From: Candidatus Peregrinibacteria bacterium
GTDB lineage: Bacteria; Patescibacteriota; Gracilibacteria; Peribacterales; Peribacteraceae
Direction of reading: 5' to 3'
DNA length: 13,280 nucleotides
NCBI GenBank assembly: GCA_016201685.1
Contig: JACQCJ010000052.1
Coordinates: 1-13,280 of the forward strand
In this document: positions 1 through 5,866 of the stretch, piece by piece
Numbering within the stretch: position 1 is the first letter of the stretch
Layout of the letters: every line of letters begins with the position of its first letter
Notes under the pieces: model-generated
Seen by the model: the letters and a program-made list of their open reading frames with translations, nothing else
What the model was told of the DNA's origin: nothing
Databases searched by the model: none
Made by a program: the position numbers and the translations under genes

Positions 1-44
1 CTCAAAAAATTCCTTCCTTCTTCCTAACGCTTTCCATTTTTTGT

Positions 45-1415
45 ATGTCGATCTCTGCTCCATCATCGGTCGGACAAGAAGATTCTCTTGAAGTTGATCG
101 CACCGTTCCCGTAATTCCGATCATCAAGAATGCTGAACTCATAGGAATCGATCGCGAACGAATCTTTCGACGATCACAGTCGGACATCGAAGCGATCGCT
201 CCAAAGGTTCGAACGATCATCGATGCCATTCGAAACGGCGGAGATGCAGCGCTCGTCGACTACGTCCGGAAGTTCGATAATCCGGATTTCACGAAGGATC
301 AGATTCGCGTCTCCAAGGAAGACATCGCGAAGGCGTACACGGATATTCCAGGGGAGACGCTCGCGTTGATGCGGCGGCAAATTAAGATTGCGCGAAACTT
401 CCACATTGCGCAGGCGGAGCGCATCTACAAGGATGCCGATTGGAGCATCGAGTACGTCCCCGGTGTTCGCACTGGGGTTCGCAAAGGGCCCATCGCGGCG
501 GTCGGACTGTACGTTCCCGCAGGCAAGTCGCCGCTGCCCACGGTCGCGCAGATTCTCACGGTGGCGGCGAAGGCGGCGCGCGTTCCGCGGATCTGCGTGT
601 TCTTCCCGCCAACAAACTATTATCCCGAGATCATCGCCGCCGCAGATCTCGCGGGGGCGGATGAGATCTATCGGGTCGGCGGCGTCGCCGCGATTGCGGC
701 CATGGCGTACGGGACGCAGTCCATTTGGAGAGTCGACAAAATCGCGGGGCCCGGATCGCCCTGGGTGCAAGCGGCCAAACTGCAAGTCTTCGGTCCAGTC
801 GGGATTGATATGCTGAGCGGGCCGAGCGAGGGCCTCGGGATGGTCGACGACTCAGCGAACCCCGCATGGGTGGCATCGGACATCCTCGCGCGCTGCGAGC
901 ATGGCCCCGATTCCTGTTTTCCCATCGTCACGATCTCTCGAAGAATGGCCGAGGCGATCCAATTCGAAGTGCGGAAGCAGGCGCCCACGCGCAGTCGCTA
1001 CGAGAAGTTCATCAAGCCGGGGCTCGCAAATGGGTACCAGGCGATCATTCTGGTCGATTCGCTCGAAGAAATGGTCGACGTTGCGAATGAGTACGGCGCA
1101 GAGCACGTGCATATCCAAGTGAAGGACGCCGAAGACGTCAGCAAGAGGATCAGAAACGCCGGTTCGATCTTCATCGGCCCGTACGCGCCGGTGCCGGTCG
1201 GCGATTACGCCAGCGGCACCAATCACTGTTTGCCCACCTCGCGCGCGGTGGCCTACGCCTCTCCTGTCGGTGTCGAAACGTTCATGAAGAACAACGAGTA
1301 CCAGATCCTCACAAAGGAAGGCCTCGCGTCACTCGCACCCATCGTTCGCGCGATCAGCGACGTCGAGGGCTTGGATGCGCACAAAGAAGCAGTCGATATT
1401 CGTTTGCGTTCGTAA
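45..1415 (+). CDS. hisD: Histidinol dehydrogenase (divergent metal site)
   Basis: 456 aa. Histidinol dehydrogenase carries out the last two steps of histidine synthesis: NAD-dependent oxidation of L-histidinol to histidinal and then to histidine, in the cytoplasm. Family landmarks are clear: GPIAAVGLYVPAGKSPLPT in the N-terminal half, the KIAGPGSPWVQAAK segment, the catalytic Glu-His pair at E353-H354 (E. coli Glu326/His327), GDYASGTNH with D387 (Asp360) and GLDAHKEAV with H446 (His419). In the zinc-site helix the usual Q-A-E-H is R283-C-E-H286, so the ligand equivalent to Gln259 is Arg. The offset to E. coli numbering is constant on each side (24, then 27), which supports this alignment. The ATG at 45 has no Shine-Dalgarno; the first 25 or so residues look like a non-conserved extension. 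First gene of the visible operon, 16 nt before hisB. HisD-like alcohol dehydrogenases exist, but the his context favours HisD. Confidence 0.95.
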   Translation: MSISAPSSVGQEDSLEVDRTVPVIPIIKNAELIGIDRERIFRRSQSDIEAIAPKVRTIIDAIRNGGDAALVDYVRKFDNPDFTKDQIRVSKEDIAKAYTDIPGETLALMRRQIKIARNFHIAQAERIYKDADWSIEYVPGVRTGVRKGPIAAVGLYVPAGKSPLPTVAQILTVAAKAARVPRICVFFPPTNYYPEIIAAADLAGADEIYRVGGVAAIAAMAYGTQSIWRVDKIAGPGSPWVQAAKLQVFGPVGIDMLSGPSEGLGMVDDSANPAWVASDILARCEHGPDSCFPIVTISRRMAEAIQFEVRKQAPTRSRYEKFIKPGLANGYQAIILVDSLEEMVDVANEYGAEHVHIQVKDAEDVSKRIRNAGSIFIGPYAPVPVGDYASGTNHCLPTSRAVAYASPVGVETFMKNNEYQILTKEGLASLAPIVRAISDVEGLDAHKEAVDIRLRS

Positions 1416-1431
1416 TTTCCCCCACATTTCC

Positions 1432-2079
1432 ATGACAGATCCCCTCGGAATTCGTTGGCTCAAAGAGACGCGCTCGACGATCTCGCTCGAACGCCGCACG
1501 CGCGAATCCGTCGTGAAGGTCGCGATTGAAGACGCTTCCCGCCGTGCATTTCGCATCGATACCGGCATCGCGTTCTTCAATCACATGCTGGAGACGATCG
1601 CGTGGAGAGCATGCCTCAATCTCGATGCGCGCTATGAAAACACGCAGTTCCGCCTGACGCACGTCATCACTGAAGATACGGGCATCGTGCTGGGCATGGC
1701 GTTCGCCAAGCTCCTCGAGAAGCGAATGATCGCCGGGGTCAGCGGTGCGGGGAGCGGGATCCTCGGCATCGATGAAGCACTCGCGATTGCCTCCGTCAGC
1801 TTCGAAGGCCGATCCGTTGCGACTCTCGATTTCTCGAAAGCTCCTGGCGCACTAATCGTCCAGGTGGAAGACGCCCTCGCCGCCGACATGGCTGAATTCT
1901 TCCGGGGATTCGCACAGGGCGCGCGCGCCACGGTCACCATCCAAGCCCTCAGCGGCGAGGATCCGCACCACAGCTGGGAGGCGATCTACCGCAGCTTCGG
2001 CTTGGCGCTCAAAGAATCTCTTTCTCCGAATCCCTGGAGAGCCGGCTCCATGGCCGGCGTGAAGGGGACGTTGCTCTGA
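1432..2079 (+). CDS. hisB: Imidazoleglycerol-phosphate dehydratase (divergent)
   Basis: 215 aa, monofunctional. The family dehydrates imidazole-glycerol phosphate to imidazole-acetol phosphate at a di-manganese centre. Seen here: FFNHMLE with H51, ITEDTGIVLG with E81, EFFRGFAQGARATVTI, and the second metal motif HHSWE at H179-H180-E183. It is unusual because several canonical histidines are missing: RHG after the first motif reads W58-R59-A, the first HHxxE reads H77-V78-I-T-E81, and the LHI strand reads V-T169-I. The family assignment is supported by length, motif order and position between hisD and hisH, but normal activity is uncertain. The frame extends back to an ATG at 1375 inside hisD; the ATG at 1432 is preferred because it gives the usual N-terminus and lies 16 nt after the hisD stop. 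No Shine-Dalgarno is visible. No phosphatase domain is attached, and hisC, often located here, is absent. Confidence 0.88.
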   Translation: MTDPLGIRWLKETRSTISLERRTRESVVKVAIEDASRRAFRIDTGIAFFNHMLETIAWRACLNLDARYENTQFRLTHVITEDTGIVLGMAFAKLLEKRMIAGVSGAGSGILGIDEALAIASVSFEGRSVATLDFSKAPGALIVQVEDALAADMAEFFRGFAQGARATVTIQALSGEDPHHSWEAIYRSFGLALKESLSPNPWRAGSMAGVKGTLL

Positions 2080-2085
2080 TCGACA

Positions 2086-2667
2086 ATGTTGGGAATCCTC
2101 CGCACCGCCACCGGCAATGCAACCAGCGTCCAGAGGGCGCTGATGCGTCTGAACATCCCGTCAACCTTCATCGATGAACCAGGTCAATTGTCCCAAGTCG
2201 ACGCGCTCATCTTCCCCGGAGCGGGAGCGGCGCAGGCGGGCATGCGCGATCTTCGGGAGAGGAACTTCGTGGAAACTCTCCGAGATTTTCGAAAGCCTTT
2301 CCTCGGGCTTTGCCTGGGTATGCAGCTCCTCTTTGATTTTTCCGAAGAAGGTCAGACGGAGTGCCTTGGCATCATCCCGGGGTCGGTCCGTTCGCTTCCC
2401 TCGACGGTCATCAAGCCGCACATGGGATGGAATCGTTTGCACACGGGAGAGTTCGTCTACTTCGTCCACGGCTTCGTCTGCGTCCCCGAAGATCCTCGCG
2501 TGACCACGATGACCGTGCAGTACGGCGAGGAATTCTGCGCCGCAGTCCGGCTGAAGAATTTCTTCGGGCTCCAGTGGCACCCCGAAAAGTCCGGCGCGCC
2601 GGGCGATCGATTCCTCTGTGCATTTTCGCGATTCGCAGAACGTTCCTCTCTTCAATCATGGAAGTAA
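2086..2667 (+). CDS. hisH: Imidazole glycerol phosphate synthase, glutaminase subunit HisH
   Basis: 193 aa class I glutamine amidotransferase. HisH hydrolyses glutamine and passes ammonia through the HisF barrel to make IGP and AICAR. The catalytic triad is visible: C76 in GLCLGMQLLF (nucleophile elbow), H165 in GLQWHPEKSG and E167. PHMGWN and YFVHGF, typical of HisH, are also present. The N-terminus reads ILRTATGNATSVQRAL, where most homologues have a Y/D-x-G-x-G-N-x-x-S-V pattern, so it is somewhat divergent. It starts 6 nt after hisB and its last 10 nt overlap the start of the hisA part of the next gene, which implies translational coupling. No ribosome binding site is obvious. Length is slightly short for the family (about 195-210 aa) but complete. 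Confidence 0.95.
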   Translation: MLGILRTATGNATSVQRALMRLNIPSTFIDEPGQLSQVDALIFPGAGAAQAGMRDLRERNFVETLRDFRKPFLGLCLGMQLLFDFSEEGQTECLGIIPGSVRSLPSTVIKPHMGWNRLHTGEFVYFVHGFVCVPEDPRVTTMTVQYGEEFCAAVRLKNFFGLQWHPEKSGAPGDRFLCAFSRFAERSSLQSWK

Positions 2668-4250
2668 TTCCCGCCATCGATCTTCTGGACGGCCAAGTCG
2701 TGCGATTGCGCCAGGGAAACTTCGATTCTGCGACGGCGTATCCTCGCAGTCCGCTCGCGCTTGCGCAGTCGTATCAAGAGCAAGGAGCGAATTGGTTGCA
2801 CCTCGTGAATCTTTCGTCGGCGAAGGACTCGGCTCGAGATCCCCGGCAGATGACATTCTTCTGCGAAATCGTTCGTGTCATCACGACGCAGACGAATCTT
2901 CGGTTGCAAGCGGGCGGGGGCATTCGTTCGCTCGGGGACATCGCGCAACTGCTCAATGCCGGGGCGTCATCGATCGTTCTCGGGACGTTGTTGTTTGAAG
3001 ATCCTTCGCTCGTTCTCGATGCACTCACACTCTTCGGTCGAGAGAAGTTCATCGCGGCGCTCGATATTCGAAACAATGACGTGCGGATCCGTGGATGGAA
3101 AGAATCGGCGGCGATCACTCTCGACGATGCCATTCGGAACATTACGGAGATGGGAATGGCGAATGTGCTCATCACGGATATCGATCGCGACGGGATGATG
3201 GTGGGTCCGAATGTCGATCTGTACGAGCGTCTCACGAAGTTTTTCCCCGAACTCTCCATCATCGCGAGCGGCGGAGTGCGGAATGTCGAAGACATCCGGA
3301 ACCTCGATGAAGCGGGATGTGGAGGGGCGGTGATTGGGAAAGCTCTCTGCGAAGGTACTGTTTCGTTGAGAGAACTTCTGCGGTCCTATGACAATGAAAC
3401 AGAAAAGCATGTCACCCCGAGCGGAGTCGAGGGGCGACATGCGGGCGATATGAACGATGGAAAAAATCTCCGTTCAGGCTTGGCCATCCGCGTCATTCCT
3501 TGTCTCGACGTCTCCGCTGGCCGCGTCGTCAAAGGCACACGCTTCCACAATCTCCGCGATGCCGGCGATCCAGTGGAACTTGCCGGAATGTATTGCGAAG
3601 AAGGCGCCGACGAGTTGGTCTTCCTCGACATCACCGCGACAGCCGAAGAAAGACAATCGCTTTTCGATTTGATCGGCAGAGTCGCGGAAGTGGTCAATAT
3701 CCCCTTCACGGTCGGCGGGGGAGTGCGCAGCGTGGACGATGCGAGAAAAATTCTGGAGGCTGGCGCCGATAAAGTCGCCGTCAATTCCGCGGCAGTTTGG
3801 GATTCTTCGCTACTCTCGGACATTGCCGAAGAACTGGGATCCGCGAACACGGTCTGCGCGATTGATGCGAAGAGGAAGGTTTGTCACCCTGAGCTCGTCG
3901 AAGGGTGGGTGGTTCTCACGCGCGGCGGCCGCGATGACGCCGGGCGTGATGCGGTGGCGTGGGCGGACGAAGCGGTCGAACGCGGCGCAGGCGAACTGCT
4001 GGTCACCTCCTACGATCGTGACGGGACGGGAACAGGATTCGATTGCGAACTCCTCGCCGCGATCAAAAATCGCGTCTCGGTTCCCGTGATCGCGTCGGGA
4101 GGCGGCGGGTCACTGAAGTCCTTCGTCGAGGCGGTTCGTCTGGGTAAGGCCGACGCCGTCCTCGCCGCGAGCGTGTTCCACTTCGGTCAGCTCTCGATCC
4201 GTCAGGTCAAAGCGGCGCTTGCTGATGCATCTTTCCAAATTCGACTATGA
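2658..4250 (+). CDS. hisA-hisF: Fused HisA-HisF: ProFAR isomerase plus IGP synthase cyclase
   Basis: One uninterrupted 530-aa frame encodes two (beta/alpha)8 barrels. Residues 1 to about 243 are HisA (ProFAR isomerase): PAIDLLDG with D8, AALDIRNN with D136 and the TDIDRDG phosphate loop at 173-179. Residues about 273-530 are HisF (cyclase): IRVIPCLDVSAGRVVKG with D284, PFTVGGGVRS, CAIDAKR with D403 and SYDRDGTGTGFD. D284 and D403 match the two catalytic aspartates of HisF. No stop codon separates the barrels. The linker, about residues 244-275, is largely encoded by a palindromic repeat (3408-3441). An ATG at 3450 is in frame and could start a separate HisF, but ribosomes leaving hisA have no stop. 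A second repeat inserts CHPELVEG at residues 409-416, six residues after D403. The start overlaps hisH by 10 nt; the stop overlaps hisIE (ATGA). A lost stop by sequencing error cannot be excluded. Confidence 0.88.
   Translation: MEVIPAIDLLDGQVVRLRQGNFDSATAYPRSPLALAQSYQEQGANWLHLVNLSSAKDSARDPRQMTFFCEIVRVITTQTNLRLQAGGGIRSLGDIAQLLNAGASSIVLGTLLFEDPSLVLDALTLFGREKFIAALDIRNNDVRIRGWKESAAITLDDAIRNITEMGMANVLITDIDRDGMMVGPNVDLYERLTKFFPELSIIASGGVRNVEDIRNLDEAGCGGAVIGKALCEGTVSLRELLRSYDNETEKHVTPSGVEGRHAGDMNDGKNLRSGLAIRVIPCLDVSAGRVVKGTRFHNLRDAGDPVELAGMYCEEGADELVFLDITATAEERQSLFDLIGRVAEVVNIPFTVGGGVRSVDDARKILEAGADKVAVNSAAVWDSSLLSDIAEELGSANTVCAIDAKRKVCHPELVEGWVVLTRGGRDDAGRDAVAWADEAVERGAGELLVTSYDRDGTGTGFDCELLAAIKNRVSVPVIASGGGGSLKSFVEAVRLGKADAVLAASVFHFGQLSIRQVKAALADASFQIRL
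3408..3441. repeat. Palindromic repeat copy A in the HisA-HisF linker
   Basis: An imperfect palindrome whose arms begin CATGTCACCCC and end GGGGCGACATG (10 of 11 positions pair). The middle, GAGCGGAGTCGA, resembles the core of copies B and C. It is translated in frame as HVTPSGVEGRHA and makes up most of the linker between the HisA and HisF barrels. Confidence 0.7.
3882..3907. repeat. Palindromic repeat copy B inside the hisF part (CHPELVEG)
   Basis: TGTCACCCTGAGCTCGTCGA followed by AGGGTG. CACCCT at 3885-3890 pairs with AGGGTG at 3902-3907. It is translated in frame as CHPELVEG. From memory, this peptide is a recurrent signature of a dispersed palindrome in many environmental bacterial genomes. 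It lies in the HisF loop after the catalytic AIDAKR strand, where homologues have a short turn before the W/F-x-V-x-T-x-G-G strand. Confidence 0.75.
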
Positions 4251-4855
4251 TTGAAGTCATCATTTTTGATTGGCAGAAAAACGAATCCGGTCTTCTGCCC
4301 GTGATCATCCAAGATGCCCGCACGGAGCGCGTGCTCATGCTCGGGTACATGATTCGAGAAGCTCTTCAGACGACCATCACGACGGGTTTCGTCACATTCT
4401 ACAGTCGATCGAAGAAGCGGCTCTGGAAGAAAGGCGAAACGTCGGGGAATGTCTTGAAATTCATCTCGGCTTCCGCGGATTGCGACAATGATGCGATCCT
4501 CATCCGCGCCGTTCCCTCCGGTCCCACCTGTCACACCGGTGCGACGTCCTGTTTCGAAAGTGCGGAGAGCCCGCTCGAGACGCTCGGTCTCCTCATCGAG
4601 ACGATTCGGGAACGATCTATGAGTCATTCATCGACGTCGTACACGAAGCAACTCCTCGAGGGGGGCATCGAAGCGTACGGCGCGAAGGTCATCGAAGAAG
4701 CGGAAGAAGTCGTCCGTGCCGCGGGGAGCGAGGGGAAGCAACGGACGATTGAGGAGGCGGCGGATGTTCTCTATCACTTGTTTGTTTTGTTGCGTGGAGA
4801 GGGGATTGAAATCAATGACGTCACTGATGCATTGCGGCGCAGGAGAAAAGAATGA
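4247..4855 (+). CDS. hisIE: Bifunctional phosphoribosyl-AMP cyclohydrolase / phosphoribosyl-ATP pyrophosphatase
   Basis: 202 aa with two domains, catalysing steps 2 and 3 of histidine synthesis. Residues 1 to about 110 are HisI (PR-AMP cyclohydrolase): QDARTERVLMLGYM, SRSKKRLWKKGETSGN, the metal-binding D78-C-D80-N-D82 cluster and C95-H-T-G through C102, which covers the usual Asp and Cys ligands. Residues about 128-202 are HisE (PR-ATP pyrophosphatase), an all-helical MazG-like domain with KVIEEAEEVVRAA and EEAADVLYHLFVLL, the E-x-x-E and E-x-x-D metal signature. All expected residues are present, unlike in HisB and HisD of the same operon. Its ATG overlaps the stop of the hisA-hisF frame (ATGA), so translation is coupled. 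It is the last his gene; the frame ends shortly before a putative new promoter at 4865. Confidence 0.95.
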   Translation: MIEVIIFDWQKNESGLLPVIIQDARTERVLMLGYMIREALQTTITTGFVTFYSRSKKRLWKKGETSGNVLKFISASADCDNDAILIRAVPSGPTCHTGATSCFESAESPLETLGLLIETIRERSMSHSSTSYTKQLLEGGIEAYGAKVIEEAEEVVRAAGSEGKQRTIEEAADVLYHLFVLLRGEGIEINDVTDALRRRRKE

Positions 4856-4864
4856 TATTTTGGC

Positions 4865-4892
4865 TTGTGTGATACTTTTTCTTTGCTACACT
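4865..4892 (+). promoter_or_regulatory. Putative sigma-70-type promoter downstream of hisIE
   Basis: TTGTGT (-35, 4865-4870), a 16-nt spacer, then TACACT (-10, 4887-4892). It begins 10 nt after the hisIE stop and would start a transcript near 4899, reading through the structured region towards the gene at 5094. The same TACACT hexamer occurs before the starts at 6242 and 6314. Confidence 0.4.
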
Positions 4893-4898
4893 GTTCGC

Positions 4899-5070
4899 GT
4901 GATTCAACGCTCCGCCATTGCCGCATCGTATTATGCCGCTTCTCCCCGCACGGAGAGGACGGCATCGGTGCAGAGCGCATAAAAAGCGGAAGACCGATTT
5001 CATCCCCTCCTTGCGGAGGTTTTTTCTGCGTGTTCGCAGAGAAGTAAAAAAAGTGTGATCGGTCTTTGTC
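4899..5070 (+). promoter_or_regulatory. Structured RNA leader with alternative pairings (attenuator/riboswitch-like)
   Basis: This stretch has no convincing coding frame but several nested hairpins. ATGCCG (4933-4938) pairs with CGGCAT (4960-4965) around an inner TCTCC/GGAGA stem (4941-4945/4952-4956). ATCGGT (4964-4969) can pair with ACCGAT (4993-4998). The terminator hairpin at 5006-5025 follows. AAGACCGAT (4990-4998) is also a perfect 9-bp complement of ATCGGTCTT (5058-5066), a pairing that would enclose the terminator. The two pairings share ACCGAT and exclude each other. This layout fits an attenuator ahead of the gene at 5094, or an independent small RNA. I do not recognise a known riboswitch, SRP RNA or RNase P consensus in it. 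Confidence 0.45.
5006..5025 (+). terminator. Rho-independent terminator
   Basis: CCTCC (5006-5010), TTGC loop, GGAGG (5015-5019), then six T. It could end his operon transcripts or the short leader RNA starting near 4899. A second small hairpin, CTGCG-TGTT-CGCAG (5026-5039), follows directly. Confidence 0.7.
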
Positions 5071-5093
5071 AACATCGAGAAAAGGAGATTGCT

Positions 5094-5396
5094 ATGAGTA
5101 ACAGGCTAGTGCTCTGGGCTGTCGATGAACCTCTTCTGACGGCTGCGATTCGTCGGAAAGGTTGGGATCGCAATGATTCTCTCGTTTACTTTTTCATTCT
5201 CACTCCGGAAGAAATTGTGAAAGAGATTGCGGAAGGGTTTAAGCAGGGGGTTCCGGATGTTATTGTCAGCAATTCCGGACATTCCTTAAATCCATCGATC
5301 CAATTCAAATCGAATATGCCTGAGTTTTGGCGACTTAAAATTCGAAGGATTGTGTATGACATTCTCTGCGCAGATGACAATCGTCCTTTGGATTAA
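5094..5396 (+). CDS. Small protein of unknown function
   Basis: 100 aa, not recognised. The ATG at 5094 is preceded by AAAGGAG (5081-5087), the clearest Shine-Dalgarno in the window, which decides the start although the frame opens earlier at 5055. The protein starts MSNRLVLWAVDEPLLTAAIR and contains TPEEIVKEIAEGFKQGVPDVIVSNSGHS. It is mixed alpha/beta in character, with no signal peptide, no membrane segment and one Cys (position 90, in DILCADD). The opening hydrophobic strand followed by charged helices is vaguely like a response-regulator receiver or small Rossmann-like fold, but I see no diagnostic motif. It sits alone between a structured leader and a very strong terminator, so it looks like a monocistronic, regulated unit. 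Confidence 0.75.
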   Translation: MSNRLVLWAVDEPLLTAAIRRKGWDRNDSLVYFFILTPEEIVKEIAEGFKQGVPDVIVSNSGHSLNPSIQFKSNMPEFWRLKIRRIVYDILCADDNRPLD

Positions 5397-5450
5397 AATT
5401 CTGGAGACACTCTCGGTTTCCATTGAGGAAGGACAGACTGATCAGCACAG

Positions 5451-5470
5451 CCGTCATTCATGAATGACGG
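5451..5470. repeat. Perfect 20-nt palindrome
   Basis: CCGTCATTCATGAATGACGG equals its own reverse complement. Another palindrome, CTGATCAG, lies 5 nt before it (5438-5445). They sit between the gene at 5094 and its terminator. They could be an RNA hairpin or a dimeric protein binding site; the sequence does not decide. Confidence 0.6.
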
Positions 5471-5472
5471 AT

Positions 5473-5530
5473 GCCCCGATTCCACCGTTTGCTTTCCTCT
5501 GGGAAGCGAACCGGAATCGGGGCTTTTTTT
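5473..5530 (+). terminator. Very long rho-independent terminator hairpin
   Basis: GCCCCGATTCC (5473-5483) pairs perfectly with GGAATCGGGGC (5513-5523). Inside, GTTTGCTTTCC pairs with GGGAAGCGAAC using two G-U pairs, leaving a TCT loop and a small bulge. Seven T follow at 5524-5530. About 22 bp of stem is far more than termination needs. The T tract serves the plus strand; the convergent minus-strand gene ends at 5540, just beyond. Confidence 0.85.
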
Positions 5531-5539
5531 GAAAACGAT

Positions 5540-5866
5540 TCAGGCGAGTAGTCCATGTTCCCGCACTTCTCTGGCAATCCCGAGATATTTGTTTTGGAGA
5601 TCCTCTGTCCGTAAGCAAATGATATCCATCGGTACCGAGAAGTCATCGCGGATCGAGCGGACGCTGCGGCGTTCCTGCGAACGCAGCGCGGCGAACGGCT
5701 TGTGAACGACTGCAATATCAACGTCGCTCCAACGATGAGGCGTTCCCCGTGCGAGTGAACCGAAGAGGTAGACACCGACGACCGGAATGTTTTCTTCTTT
5801 CAGTCGTTTCTTGAAACGTTTTGCAATCGCGAGTCCCCGTTCTTGGGTCAAGATGTCATGATGCAT
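5540..5866 (-). CDS. MNT-type nucleotidyltransferase (HEPN partner, antitoxin-like)
   Basis: 108 aa minimal nucleotidyltransferase. The active site is visible: G36-S37 in FGSLARG, D48-x-D50 in SDVDIAVV, and a likely third carboxylate, D81, in VPMDIICL. Proteins of this family paired with HEPN proteins act as antitoxins; characterised members (MntA) modify their HEPN partner by adding AMP. ATG 5866 is chosen because it overlaps the HEPN stop by 11 nt and starts right before the domain; an in-frame start at 5920 would overlap the HEPN gene by 65 nt. No Shine-Dalgarno is seen, so translational coupling to the HEPN gene is likely. It could instead belong to a stand-alone HEPN/MNT pair with no toxin role. 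Confidence 0.88.
   Translation of the reverse strand: MHHDILTQERGLAIAKRFKKRLKEENIPVVGVYLFGSLARGTPHRWSDVDIAVVHKPFAALRSQERRSVRSIRDDFSVPMDIICLRTEDLQNKYLGIAREVREHGLLA

Noticed and set aside
1375..1431. Longer HisB start inside hisD
   Set aside because: It would add residues that homologues lack and overlap hisD by 41 nt, while ATG 1432 fits the family N-terminus and the operon spacing.
2361..2657. Upstream extension of the hisA frame inside hisH
   Set aside because: The extension is an Arg/His-rich shadow of hisH. The HisA N-terminus MEVIPAIDLLDG begins at 2658.
4899..5030. SRP RNA or RNase P RNA in the gap after hisIE
   Set aside because: I looked for the GGAAGGAAGCAGCC-like SRP loop and the GAGGAAAGTCC RNase P core. 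Neither is present.
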